A DNA stretch of 37,995 bases from Balamuthia mandrillaris (Eukaryota; Discosea; Longamoebia; Balamuthiidae). Below are positions 19,701-30,900 of the stretch, piece after piece (the first letter of the stretch is position 1; each line of letters opens with the position of its first letter). The notes beneath the pieces were generated by a model. The model was not told the DNA's origin. It ran no database searches and saw nothing but the letters and a program-made list of their open reading frames with translations. The stretch is from NCBI GenBank assembly GCA_031835245.1, contig JAVKOQ010000439.1:1-37995 (forward strand), written 5' to 3'. The position numbers and the translations under genes are program-made.

Positions 19701-21162
19701 GGAGAGGGAAGGGAAAAAGAGGAGGGAGACCTGAGTATTGTTCAACGCGGTGGACAAATGGCTGCCGACCAGTCCATAAAACTCCCTATACAGAGTGTCC
19801 AGCACATGAAAAGGGCTCACACGAGCGATCATTACCGCAGACACTTTGCCAACCTCCTCCCAAGAAGTGGTGGTGATAGGAAGGAAGATCAATTGGCCTT
19901 GATCCCGTGGCAGTGAGACGACCTCCTCTCGACCTGTGAGAAACACTCGAGCAATGGGCCACTGATCCGATGTTTTGTAACTTGATGGTCGTGATGTTGT
20001 TGTTGGTGTTGTATCACCAGTGATGTTGTTATCGTTCGTGTCTGCTTGTTCTGTTTCTACATCGTATTCCTCTGCATCAAGACAAACGTAAGCGGGAAGA
20101 TGCTTCATGCAATATCGTTGAAGACGCTCGTTTTGTTTTTGTTGGTGTTCGGTATGTTGTTGAGGCTGTTGTTGTTGTTGATGAAGGTAATGATCGAAGG
20201 TTGAGGCCACAAGTTTGGCTGCATTTTCTTTTGCAGCCAAGTAGATAAAACAAAACGGAATGTCGGGATTGCCTTGCAGCGTCTCTGCTGTCAAACGACA
20301 TGCCTATTTGAGCCGTGGACATGGTGTGTCCGTTGTGAGTTCCTTCTACTAACGAACGAACGCAAGAGAGAAGAGAGCGAGAGAAACAGGAGAACAAAAA
20401 AAAAAACGAAAGAGAGGGAGGTTACCTCCACGGACGACTTTGCGTTCGAAGTGCGTTTGGCCAGCTTGGCAAGGGTGTTGAGGCGCCTCTCGCTAAAGAC
20501 CCTTTGCGAGGTGTCCCAAAAAACGTTCAACACGCCGTCCACTCTGTTGTCAGGGCCTCTTATGGGGCAGAAGCCAAAGGAAAAGAAGGTCTCCTCCACG
20601 GAGCTGGCGCTCCGCTTTCGCAAGAACAAGGGAAAGTCGACGCGGACGAGCGACTTGCCTGAGTGGTAGACCTGGTCCAAGAGGGGGCCAATGTCCGCCC
20701 AGATCTCTCCCCACACCCGCTTGCCCGGTTGTCCGAGCGCTTGTGGGTGCTTCACCCCAAGGTTTGGCACCATCGCCTGTTTTTTTTTTTTAAAGATGAA
20801 AAAGATGAAAAAACAAAAACGATAAGATAAGATAGATCAAGAGGAGAAATGCGAAAAATCAAAAGGAAAAGAAAAAAAAATAAAGAAAGAGAACAAGATG
20901 AAAAAATCCACAAAGAAAGAGAGAAAGAGTGAGAGGAGTTTTTTTGCTCCATAGCAAAAAAGACAAAGTGTACCTGGCCATAGATGAGAGTGTGTTCAGG
21001 CCCCCAATAAACAGCCATGGGGAAGGCGCTCTCTTTGCAAAGCTCCACGATGCTGGCGAGGTGGGAGGGCCATCGCCCCCGTTCCCCCAATGCCGTCCTG
21101 GCCCAGTCCGTGGTATCCATCCCCAACCCTCCCTCCTCCTCCACCCCTTTCTTTGCATGCAT
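13725..21162 (-). CDS. giant hybrid histidine kinase with two kinase modules and three receivers, 7 exons
   Basis: Phosphorelay sensor, about 2227 aa. Exons (minus): 21162-20974, 20776-20426, 20303-19731, 19619-19366, about 19247-16641, 16550-15232, 15115-13725. Order: PAS-like (about 20-170; [30 protein letters not shown]); GAF-like (181-370); HisKA-1 with SHEFRTP, His 398; HATPase-1 with N boxes (NLVSNALKF), DTGVGIS and GSGIGLAL; receiver 1 (LFADDN; Asp about 910 in ISDVMMP; KPF); GAF-like (about 1000-1250); HisKA-2 with SHEIRTPLN, His about 1289; HATPase-2 ([24 protein letters not shown]); a degenerate receiver 2 (VVEAKQ replaces the acidic pair; VVLDTTSP, Asp about 1795); receiver 3 (VVEDN; Asp about 2103 in LMDIAMP; KPL). 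Long Ser, Gln and Glu tracts link the domains. No membrane span is seen, so it is probably cytosolic. The domain style is bacterial. The exon 6/7 acceptor (15115) could instead lie a few codons downstream. Confidence 0.9.
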
Positions 21163-21861
21163 TTGAAAAGCAAGCCTTTCCTGGTTTTTTTTTTTTTTTT
21201 GTTGTTGTTTTCTCCCCTAAAACTCGTTCCGTTTTTTTTTTTTTGCCTGGTGTTGCACGCTGTGCGTGTGGTGTGTGTCGAAAGGTTTTCAAAAAAAAAA
21301 AAAAGAAAAGAAAAGCAAAAAAGAATAAATAAGGGATTCGTTTAGATATGCCAGTTGGGCATTTACTCAATCACCGCTCTTCCCTCTATCTTCTCCCTGG
21401 CCCGCAGCAGACAAAGGGTGGTGGGTGCGGGCACTCTATTTTTTTGTTTTTTCTTTTTGCTTCTGCTATTTTTTTTTTTTGTTGCTATCATTCCCCCCCG
21501 CCGGGAATTTTCTTTCAACCGTTGGGTTCTCTGTAGGAACGGCACGACCAATGCCCTTTTTTTCCGAGGGACGTCTGTGCAAAACCTTTTTTGGTCTTTT
21601 TGTTTCGCGCTTTGTCCTTTTATGGAGTTGTATGACATTGGATCTTCAAATTATCCTGATTTAGGCAAGCCATCATTTTTTGACAGATCCGAATTAACCG
21701 GATGAGGGGCGGAAAAAGGTCGGAATGGAGGAAAAGCTGTATCGATGGGATGGCCGCGAAAGAGAGGGGTGTGAGGGGAAACTGGCCATAGCCCTTGTTG
21801 CTGTTCGCGAGAAACCCACCAGTTTTCGCGTATAGAAGAGTTTCGCAAAAATAGTCAAAAA
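21163..21861. other. spacer upstream of the hybrid kinase
   Basis: About 700 bp with homopolymer A and T runs (near 21186, 21231, 21290 and 21470) and many short frames, none with protein character. It presumably holds the kinase promoter and that of the weak gene at 21862. I see no RNA gene or repeat of note. Confidence 0.4.
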
Positions 21862-22220
21862 ATGGATCAAAGTGGTCTGGTGTTTCCTCGTTTTGAACAG
21901 TTAGAGCAAGCGGGAGACGAAGTGTATCGCTCAGCGGGAATTTTCTTCACAAGAGAAGGAAAAACGAATTTGTAAGGCTAAAAAAAAGAGAGACACAGAC
22001 AATAAAAAGCAACCCTTCTCCTTTTGTTGGTTTTTTATTTTTTGTTAGCGCACGAAGCTCTGCTTTCCGAGCGCAACAGAAAAAGGTGTGGCTGCCACTT
22101 GTCCTCTCCTTCTTGACTGACGATGGCGATGGTGATGGCGATGGCGATGGCGATGGCGGTGATGCCTCCTCCTGGGAGGCGGGGGCGGAGGTGGGTTGGA
22201 GGAGTAGGCCCCTGGATTAA
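21862..22220 (+). CDS. weak candidate small gene, two exons
   Basis: From ATG 21862 the peptide MDQSGLVFPRFEQLEQAGDE and on looks like real protein. It meets a TAA after 37 codons, but a strong donor GTAAGG (21972) and acceptor TTTTTTGTTAG (ending 22048) join it in phase to a second exon (22049-22220), giving 93 aa with a (DG)n run and a stop. The second exon is antisense to the candidate at 22296-22045, so at most one reading of that stretch is likely right. Alternatives are a 37-aa microprotein or an exon spliced elsewhere. No family is recognised. Confidence 0.3.
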
Positions 22221-22296
22221 AGAGCACGCTTTGGTGCTCGTCGTTCATAAAGTCATAGAGGCTCCTCAGAACTTGTCGCACCTTGCTGTCGCCCAT
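22045..22296 (-). CDS. weak candidate small protein, antisense to the 21862 gene
   Basis: 83 aa from ATG 22296. The first 34 residues (MGDSKVRQVLRSLYDFMNDE and on) have good protein character and codon use like neighbouring genes. A poly-Pro run, an (HR)n stretch encoded by (GATGGC)n hexamers, and a basic tail follow. It is uncertain because the 3' half is repeat-derived and overlaps a spliced candidate on the other strand. No family is recognised. Confidence 0.35.
   Translation of the reverse strand: MGDSKVRQVLRSLYDFMNDEHQSVLFNPGAYSSNPPPPPPPRRRHHRHRHRHRHHHRHRQSRRRGQVAATPFSVALGKQSFVR
22117..22162. repeat. (GATGGC)n hexamer microsatellite
   Basis: About 7 imperfect units. They encode DG on the plus strand and HR on the minus strand. 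Confidence 0.85.
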
Positions 22297-22413
22297 CCAA
22301 AAAAAAAGTTTGGAGGAAGAAGAAAGAGAGAGACCCTGCGTCGTGTCCTCTCTGTCGCCGCCACCACCGAAAAAAAATGAGAGAGACGAAGTAATTACTT
22401 TCTTTTTTTATTC

Positions 22414-22435
22414 GATCAAATTAATTAATTTGATC
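22414..22435. repeat. 22-bp perfect palindrome
   Basis: GATCAAATTAA is followed directly by its exact reverse complement, in the AT-rich spacer between the VTT gene stop (22502) and the ATG at 22296. It could be a dimeric-factor binding site in the 22296 promoter or a 3'-end signal. Confidence 0.6.
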
Positions 22436-22501
22436 TAGATCATGTTTTTTCGTTTTTTGATTGGACGGAGAATTCATCGGTTTTTTTTTTGTTCGGTTTG
22501 A

Positions 22502-23955
22502 CTAAGAGGATAGCAACAGCTCTTCTGTTTCTTGGTCCTGCTGCTCTGCATTCACCACCTGGTTGTTCTGTCGTTCCGAAGAGGCAATTATTCCTTCTTC
22601 TGCTGGCCTTTCCTCCTCCTCCGCCTCCTCCTCCTTTTGTTTGGCGGCCTCCAGCTCGTTGTTCTCTCGCAGAGCTTTCATGACCGCCCGACGAGCTATG
22701 AACGTCACCACGATAACCACCAGTAACGCCACTCCAAAGCCACAATAGAAGAATATTCGCGGCAATAACTTTTGGTTGGCTTGCCCTGGCGTTTGACATT
22801 TCCATCCAAAAAACAAAGAAAAAAAGGAGAAAGAAAGAAATAAGAATAGGAATAGGAAAAAGAGGAGAATGACGATGTGTAAGCATTACAACTGAAAAAT
22901 ACAAGAGAAAACAGAAGAAAACACAAAAACAAACGCAAAAATGAAACAAAAAAAGAACAAAAAAGAAAACGTTTGAAAAAGTTTTGTGACGGTTGACTGT
23001 GCTTACCGGTAAATATCTCGGAAAGATTGGCAGCCACGGATCCGATATAGACGTACAGCACGGTTCCTGGAAGCATGCCAATCCAGGAGCACAGGATGTA
23101 GTGCCACCATTTCACCTTGGTTAAAGCAAAAGCATAGTTGATGATGTTGAAGGGTATCACTGGGGATAAACGGATCAACAACACCAGTGTCCATCCTGTT
23201 CATTGTCACAAAATTATGTATGTGAGATGGGAAGAACGCCAAAGCGGAACGAGAAAGAACGAAAAGAAAAAGACAACGAAAGGGATACATCTACGAGAAA
23301 TAATATTTAAAAAAACAGAACCTTGAGTTTCAATAGCTCTATCCACTGCCCTGAATACCTTGTATTGTTCCACTTTTCTCTCCACCCATCCTCGTAGCAG
23401 CGTCCGACCAAGGAAGAATGCACAACTGCGTTTTTATTCAAAATGATAAGAATGAACCAGAGAGTGGAAGCAGCGAGAATGAGAGTGTGACAGAAGAGGG
23501 AAAGTGAAGGGAAGAGAAGAAACTGAGGAAGAGAAGTAGAACGAGACTACAAAGAAGGAGAGCGAAAGAGAAAAGGGTTACGCACGTGGCTCCAATGGTG
23601 CTAGCAATGGACACAGTAACGACGCCCCACCGCAGCCCAAAGGCAAATCCAGCGCCAAGAGTCAAGATGGAGCCTGGCACGAAAAGTACGGTGCAGACCA
23701 CGTAGACACCGCCGAGAGCGAAGGGACCCCATGGCATGCTCTTTTCCATCTTTTCTAGAAAGACCTTAAGCCCTTTCTTTTTTTTTTTTTTGTTCAAGTG
23801 AGTAAAGAAAGAAAGAAAGAAAGAAAGAAAGAAACGACAAGAAAGAAAGAAAAAAAGAAAGAAACGACAAGAAAGAAGAAAGAAAGAAACGACAAAGAAG
23901 AAAGAAAGAAAGAAAGAAAGAAACGACAAGAAAAGAAAGAAAGAAAAGAAACGAC

Positions 23956-24003
<48 letters not shown>

Positions 24004-24522
24004 AACGACAAGAAAGAAAGAAACGACAAGAAAGAAAGAAAGAGAAACGACAAGAAGCGACAAAAAAGAAAAAAAGCAAGCAAGCAGCTGAAGATTGAAA
24101 AGTTGGTGTGCACTGCAAACCTTGATGTAGCCATTGAGAAAGACAATAAGCAGCGTGATGGTGAGCACAACGAGCAGAAAGATGCCAAGCCTGATCCATG
24201 TGCCTAATGTTATGCCCTTCAAAAATTTCCAGACAGCACTGCATAGGTTATGTATTTCGTTTTAACAAGGTGGCGCTCGTTTGCAACGACAAAAAAAAAA
24301 AGTGAACTCAAAAGGTGTTTACCTCCAAAAAGATTTACATCGGCTTTTCCGTGGAGAAGAGCCGAGCAACGGGACTTGCTCTTCGTCCACCAACAACGCC
24401 GGTGCCGCCGCGTCATCGTGGCTCTCCAGCCCGATAGAGGGTACGTACGGATCGCGATCCGAAAGGTTGATGGAGCCCTCGCTGCCGAGCCTCTGGTACG
24501 AGGACTCCCTTGCTGCGTTCAT
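22502..24522 (-). CDS. VTT-domain membrane protein (TVP38/TMEM64 family), 6 exons
   Basis: Polytopic membrane protein of the SNARE-associated/VTT (DedA-like) superfamily, whose members act in Golgi/ER membrane traffic and lipid scrambling. Exons (minus): 24522-24323, 24238-24121, about 23764-23586, 23425-23322, 23195-23007, 22785-22502, giving about 357 aa. The third exon may start at 23776, adding 4 residues. The N-terminus is cytosolic and polar. The first span is IRLGIFLLVVLTITLLIVFL. The VTT core has WGPFALGGVYVVCTVLFVPG, SILTLGAGFAFGLRWGVV, FFLGRTLLRGWV, RLSPVIPFNIINYAFALT, and SWIGMLPGTVLYVYIGS. A final span (FFYCGFGVALLVVIVVTFIA) precedes an acidic, Gln-rich tail. Intron 2 holds a 250-bp GAAA repeat. 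It is divergent from the ArfGAP-RhoGAP gene. Confidence 0.9.
23804..24056 (-). repeat. (GAAA)n-type tract with ACGAC interruptions in VTT intron 2
   Basis: AAAGA tetramer arrays broken by regularly recurring AAACGACAAG units, about 250 bp in all. It is TTTC-rich on the transcript. Confidence 0.9.
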
Positions 24523-24983
24523 CTTTGTCGTTTATTTTTATTTTTCTTTTTATTTTTTTTTTAAACAATGTAAATTCCTTTCTTAAAGTTACGTCACCAA
24601 TGATATGTTTGATTTTGGGTTGGATAGATGGATCATAAGATCATCTAGAATGGAATTAGCCTATCCCCATTCAAACATTCCTATAAGAAAAATAAAAAAG
24701 CAATTCATTCATTTCGTAATTATCGTTTCGAATTTTTATTTTTTTGTTTCTGCATTGTAACGCGCATCAAATAAAAAACAGAATAAATATCGGCCGCTGG
24801 AAAAAAAAAAAAAAAGAAAGTCTTCGGGTGTGCAACCACAAACCGAGGACCAATTCCTTCCTTCCTTCGTGTGCGGAAGAAGAAAGAAGGAGCATACTCC
24901 TCCGCCGCCCATTTAAAAAAAAAACTAAAAAATTTAAAAAAAAAATCAATAAAGAGCAGCGCGGTTTGTTAGTGTGTCATAGA
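24523..24983. promoter_or_regulatory. divergent promoter VTT gene / ArfGAP-RhoGAP gene
   Basis: AT-rich spacer with a CRE-like TTACGTCA (24589-24596) overlapping a CCAAT sequence. It shares ACGTCACC with the PPR-side spacer at 9057-9064. There are A-rich runs near 24800 and 24920. No gene is seen. Confidence 0.4.
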
Positions 24984-27900
24984 ATGTCTGCCTCCTCCCC
25001 TCAATCGGCGGATCCTCAGTCTGCCTATTTGCGGCTCGTTCAAAAGCTGTTGAGGCAAAATCCTACCTGCGCGGACTGCGGAGATCCAAGTAAATATACA
25101 TATTTTTTTTCCATTTTTCTGCTCGTTTTGCTTCCATAATCTTCTTTCACCTTTTTTTTTTTATTTACGATTCGTTGGTCTAACCTTTGGTTCTCTCTCT
25201 CTGTTCTGCTGCTTTTTTTTTGTTACTTCATCTTTGTTTCTTGCTTTGCTATTTTATTTATTTATTTATTTTTCGTGTTTTGTTTCTTGCTGTTATAAAA
25301 AACAAAAAAGGTCCAGGGTGGGCCTCTACAACGATTGGCGTGTTTGTGTGCACCGAGTGTTCCGCCGTTCACCATTCGCTTGGCTCCACCCTTCGCTCGG
25401 TTACCTCTGCCATTCCGCAGGAAGAATTTGGGGTTCATCCTTTTGCTACCTTCTTCTTCGTTTTTCTTCGTTCTTCTTCCTTCTTCTTCTTGTTCTTCTT
25501 CTTCATTCTTCTTCTACGTTCTTCTTCTTCGTTCTTCCTCTTCTTCTTCTTCTTGTTCTTCTTGTTCTTCTTGTTCTTGTTCTTCTTGTTCTTCTTTTTC
25601 TTCTTCTTCTTCTTCTTCTTCTTCTTCTTCATCTTTTTCTTCTTCTTCTTCTTCTTCTTCTTCTTCTTCATCTTCTTCTGTTGTCTGTTTGTTTTCATTA
25701 CGTTAACGAAAACAAATAAATATCTCCAAAGAATCTTTGTTCAAAAGGAAACACCAAAGTGAACGGAATGCTGAACAAAGTGGCAGCGTCGAGTTCTGCT
25801 TCACGACCTACTCCTCAAAGCACTTTGTACGTCGTTTTTCCCTTCTCTGTTTCGTCGCCTCTCTTCTATTCTTTGTTTCTTCATTTTTTTAAAAGCTCAT
25901 AATGTGTATTCATGACCTCGCTATTTTTTTCCTTTATGTAGTACTGAAAGAAGACAATGGATAGCAGCCAAATATCAAGCAAAAGCTCTAATGGATCCTA
26001 CTTTCGGACTTGCATTTGACCTTACTCCTAATGTAACTCCTCCATTCTCATGCTCAATTGAGCTCCATTCTCTGACTTTATTTCTATTCATCGACAGCCA
26101 AGTCTGAAAAAAGGAGGCATGGTCTTTTATCTGCATAAACAAGGAGAGAAATCATCGTTCAAGCGGGTTTATTGTGCATTGTACGGTCAAAAGTTGCAGC
26201 TCTATTCCCACCCTGCGGTACTATTCACAGCTTTTTTTTTTAAAAGCACTCTTTCTTGTTATTTTTATTTTTTATTATTATTCTATTTCTGGTTCTTGTT
26301 CTTCTTCTTTGTCGTTTTCTTTTGTTCTCTTTTCTTTTCTAAATATTTTTTAACTGCAAAAAGGAGGAAAAAACAATCATTCGATTCACAATTGGCGCAG
26401 ACACGCTAACTAGCGGTCCGGAACAGTCTCGCCAACGGACCAACCGGCCTTCTCCCTCCTCTTCTTCCTCCTTCTCCATCCGCTTTTTCTTTGCCGTTCG
26501 CAACGAACAAGAAGAGCACCGCTTCGCCACCGAAGAAAAAGAAGAAGCAGAGTGTTGGATAGCTATCATCACTTCATCCATTTCTGATGCCATTAACAAC
26601 AACAATGAAAAGAACAACAACAAGACCAAAAGCATAAAGGGAGGAAGTCACCGACCAAAAACAAAACAGTGTACATCAAACAGTGTTTGGGAATCTTCTG
26701 AAATTCGTACCAGAACCACTTCTTTCCCAGTGATCGACTCTATAGATTTCGCCAATATCAACAACGGAAGAGCTGCTGTTATGGGAGGAGGAACAGGAGG
26801 ATGGCAAGGAGGAACAAGAACTCCGAGACTGATCGGAAGCACGCGTTCTGGTGGCAACTCTCTCCGAAGAATCGGATCTCAACGAACCAGTATGAGGAAG
26901 AACGTTCAAGATGTAGATTTTCAAGGAGAAGATGACAGCAGGACAACCACAGAAGGCGAGACATCGTCGGACGAAAAGGCAGTATCATCTTCTGCTGCTT
27001 CTTCTCCCTCTTCTTCGTTGGTCATTTCCTCGAAAGGGGCGACAAAAACTGAACGACTGAAAACAAAAGAGCATGACGATGAAGAAGAAAAGGATGACAT
27101 CAAATTGGCGGGTTACCTGAATGTGAAGACCTCGTATGAAGGAGAATGGCGAGAAAGATTCTTGTTGCTCACAGATGAAGCTTTCTACTGTTACAGGAGC
27201 GAACAAGATGCGTATAAAGATAGAGGCGAAGAAGAAGAGGAGGACGAAGAAGACGAAGGAAAGAAAGAAGAAAGCGATATCACTGTCGAATCTCACAAAG
27301 AGAAGCAGGTAACAACAAAAGAAGAAAAGCAGAAGGCTGAAGAGAGTAACGACAACAAAACAAGTCTTTGCATAGCTAGCTTCCTGCGTAGAGAATTCAA
27401 ACCACTCGCCTATTCGCAAATACCGTCTTGCATTTTGCTTTCTTCCGTTCTCCCTGCGGCAGAAGAGGATGAAGAAGAGCAGGAGGAGTCGACCAACCGC
27501 CCTTTACTGTACTTACAAACACCGGATGAACCTTGTCTCCTGCTTTGGCTTTCTGCTCTCAAAGGAGAACCCATCGACACTTCTTCTGCTTCAAAGCCCG
27601 CCTTTTCCTCTTCAACAACTATTTCTGCTTCTTCTTCTCCAGCAACAGAAAGCGTCCTGCTTTCTCCTCGTACGAAACAGTTTCTTTGCGCCAAAGAACG
27701 AAGCAACTCAGAACTTGCTGCAAAGAAAGAAAGCGGTGAGCCAAACGAAGAAACATCTGTTGCTGCTGCTTCTTCTTCTTCCTCGGAAAAAGAAAGAAGC
27801 GGAAGAGAAGAAGAGGAAAATGAAAACAGAGGAGGACGAGCTAGTAGAAGTTCTACCATCAATCCCTATCGCAAAGAAGGTTATCTCTTTAAACTTCCAG

Positions 27901-30900
27901 GCAAAGCTCACAAGATAACAACTGGATGGAAGAAGCGTTACTTCAAGATGAGTGAACGAGTGGTCGTCACGCAGAATCCTTTGAAAGCAGATTCTTACTT
28001 TCGCACAAATGACCAACAGCACGGTAATCAACATTCTAACAGTGGTAGCGGCAACCAACGAGGTCATCCAAGAACACAAGCTTGGCTCGAGTATTACAGT
28101 CATAAAGGAGAGTTGGTACCAAAAGGACGGTTAAAGCTCAACGATTGCTTCACGGTGGAAGCTGTTCCCAGCAAAGGCTCTAATTGCTTCTGTATCAACA
28201 CCCCTTCCCGTACTCTTCATATTCGGGCTGAAACAGGTTATTGTGCTTGTTCTTCTTCTCTTATGCTTTCGTGCTTCCCTTTCTTTGTCGTGTTTTGGCT
28301 TTGCTAACTTTACAATGATAGAACAAGAAATGATGGAATGGATGACAGCAATTCGTGGCGCAAGAGCTGTGCTGGTTGGATTGGCTCCTCCACCACTGCT
28401 TACCACCCAAAGTCAGCAACCCCAATCGCCACAACTACCACAGCTTAAAGCAAGCCTTCGGCGAAACCCCTTCCAAGATTCCTTATCTTCTCCTTCCACC
28501 CCAAAACTCACCAAAAAAGAAAACAACTTTGATTTTCAACGAAGCCAAAGCGTTGGCGGAGACGAACTTCCTACTGAACTTAGTGAAGTACAAGTTACTG
28601 GAAGATGGAGAACGAATACGCTGAGCCCGATGGTACAGAAGGACATCTTGAGATTTCAACTCGAGGGCTATGCTCATCAGTACTTTAACAAACCGAAAAG
28701 ACTGTTTCGGCGAAGCATTCCTGCGGAGGAGGTGTTGAGATTTTCAAAGGTTTGGCATTCGTTGTTGCTAATTTTTTTTCTTTCGTTTTTTGTTGTTTTG
28801 TTGTATAACGACTTGTTTGTGTTTTTATGAAAACAAAACAGGATCCCATTTCTACTTCTTTGCTCAAACACTCTAAAACGAAAATTACGAAAGAATCTCT
28901 CGCCTGTTTCCAGCGTAAGATCCCTTTCTTCTTGTTCTTGTTCTTGTTCTTGTTCTTGTTCTTCTTCTTCTTCTTCTTCTTCTTCTTCTTCTTCTTCATC
29001 TTCTTCTTCTTCTTGTTCTTGTTGTTGTTCTTCTTCTTCTTGTTGTTGTTCTTCTTCTTCTTGTTCTTGTTCTTCTTCTTCTTCTTCTCCTCCTCCTCCT
29101 CCTCCTCCTCCTCCTCCTCCTCCTCCTCCTCCTCCTCCTCCTCCTCCTCCTCCTCCTCCTCCTCCTCCTCCTCCTCCTCCCTCCTCCTCCTCTCCTCCTC
29201 CTCCTCTCCTCCTCCCTCCTCCTCTCTCTCCTCCTCCTCCTCCTTATTCTTCTTTCAAGCATTTGTTATGTTTATTTTTTTAAAACCTTTCTTTGCACAG
29301 TAATACAGCGCTATATGGGAGACCACAGCAGCTCATCTCAGTACGTTCATTTGCAGCAATCCATCCGCGAGCAGACGGCAAGAGAGTTGATGGCCAAAGC
29401 CGTTAACACGCCTCAACTTCGTGATGAGATCTATTTGCAGATATGCAAACAAACTACCAACAACCCGCGCTTGTACTCATCCCTTCCTTTCCTATCTTGT
29501 TGTTTGCATTCGGGTCTCACTGTTTTTTCTTCCTTGTATTATTTTCCTATTTTGCCTCTCTCTCTCTCTCTCTCTCTCTGCCGTTGTTACTTTTGTTCTT
29601 ACAGAGAGAGCTGCGTGCTGGGATGGGAGTTGTTAACGGTTGCTGTTTGTATGTAAATCTCACTTTTTTTTTGAAAATAGAGGTTCAGCGATATCTTACT
29701 TCCTTCTCTCTTTGAAATTATAACAGCAACGTTTCCACCAACAAAAGACTTGGAAGAGTATCTAACCAAATATGTAGCCACTCATTCAAGACCCGAGAAG
29801 ATTCGATCTCCTCCCAATGGCTCCTCTTCTTCCTCCTCTTCTTCAAGCAATCTTCATACTTGTACTTCTTCACCATCTTCTCCCTCTGTTTCTCGAATGT
29901 CAATCGAACCATCATCCTCAGAAGAGGATATGCATTCTCCCAACAATACTCCTGTATCAGTCTTTCAAAACGAACAGCAAGAAACCACCAAGAGAAGAAG
30001 CATCTTTCGAAAGAGAAACGGGCCAAGAGAAGGATTTAAAAACTATAAAAGTACATCAGATGCAGCTTCATCTTCGTCATCTTCGTTGCCTTCCGCCACC
30101 CCTCGACCTGGTTGTTGCTCGAAAGAAGATGAAGAGATCGCGTTGAACATTGCAATCATGGCGGAGTTTTGTTGGAAAAAGTTGGTCACGTACTCGAAGA
30201 GATACGCCGTTCCGCGGGTGCTCGTTCCTTCTCTTTCTGACATTGATATGGCCCGGGTAAGCCTTTCTTCTTTGTTCTTTTAGTGCCTTTCTTAACATTC
30301 TTTCTTTGCTAATCTCCTCTTGTCTGTCTTTTCTCTCTTTCGTTACTCCATCAAATCTAAACACAACAGTCTGCTCCGTTCCGGAAGTCTATCTTTGGCT
30401 GCTCTTTAGCGGAGGTGATGGAGTTCCAAAGCAGCATCGATCCCACCGCGCCGCTTCCACTGATCCTGACCAAATGTTTGGATAGCGTCCTCCAAAAGGA
30501 CGGACTAGGCACCGAGGGCGTCTTCCGCGTGAACGGCGACAGCATCGCCATCGCCAAGCTCAGCGCCCGAGCGGATGCCGGCAAGTATAACTTTGAGGAT
30601 GCCAGCGTTCACGATGTGGCTTGTTTGCTGAAAGCATGGTTGCATGAGCTTACACCACCACTGATTGGACCTCAGTATTAGTATGTTTTTGCTTGTTCTT
30701 GTTCTTGTTCTTGTTCTTCTTCTTCTTCTTCTTCTTCTTCTTCTTCTTCTTGTTCTTGTTCTTCTTCTTCTTCTTCTTCTTGTTCTTCTTCTTGTTCTTC
30801 TTCTTGTTCTTCTTCTTCTTGTTCTTCTTCTTCTTGTTCTTCTTCTTCTTGTTGTTGTTGTTCTTCTTCTTCTTGTTCTTCTTGTTCTTCTTCTTCTTCT

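Noticed and set aside
25400-25432. Shorter exon 2 of the ArfGAP gene ending at 25399
   Set aside because: That donor would delete the helix between the finger and the GN motif. The donor at 25433 keeps phase and gives the usual ArfGAP length.
28996-29262. Arg-rich minus-strand frame
   Set aside because: It is a product of the TCC/TTC repeat in an intron of the ArfGAP-RhoGAP gene.
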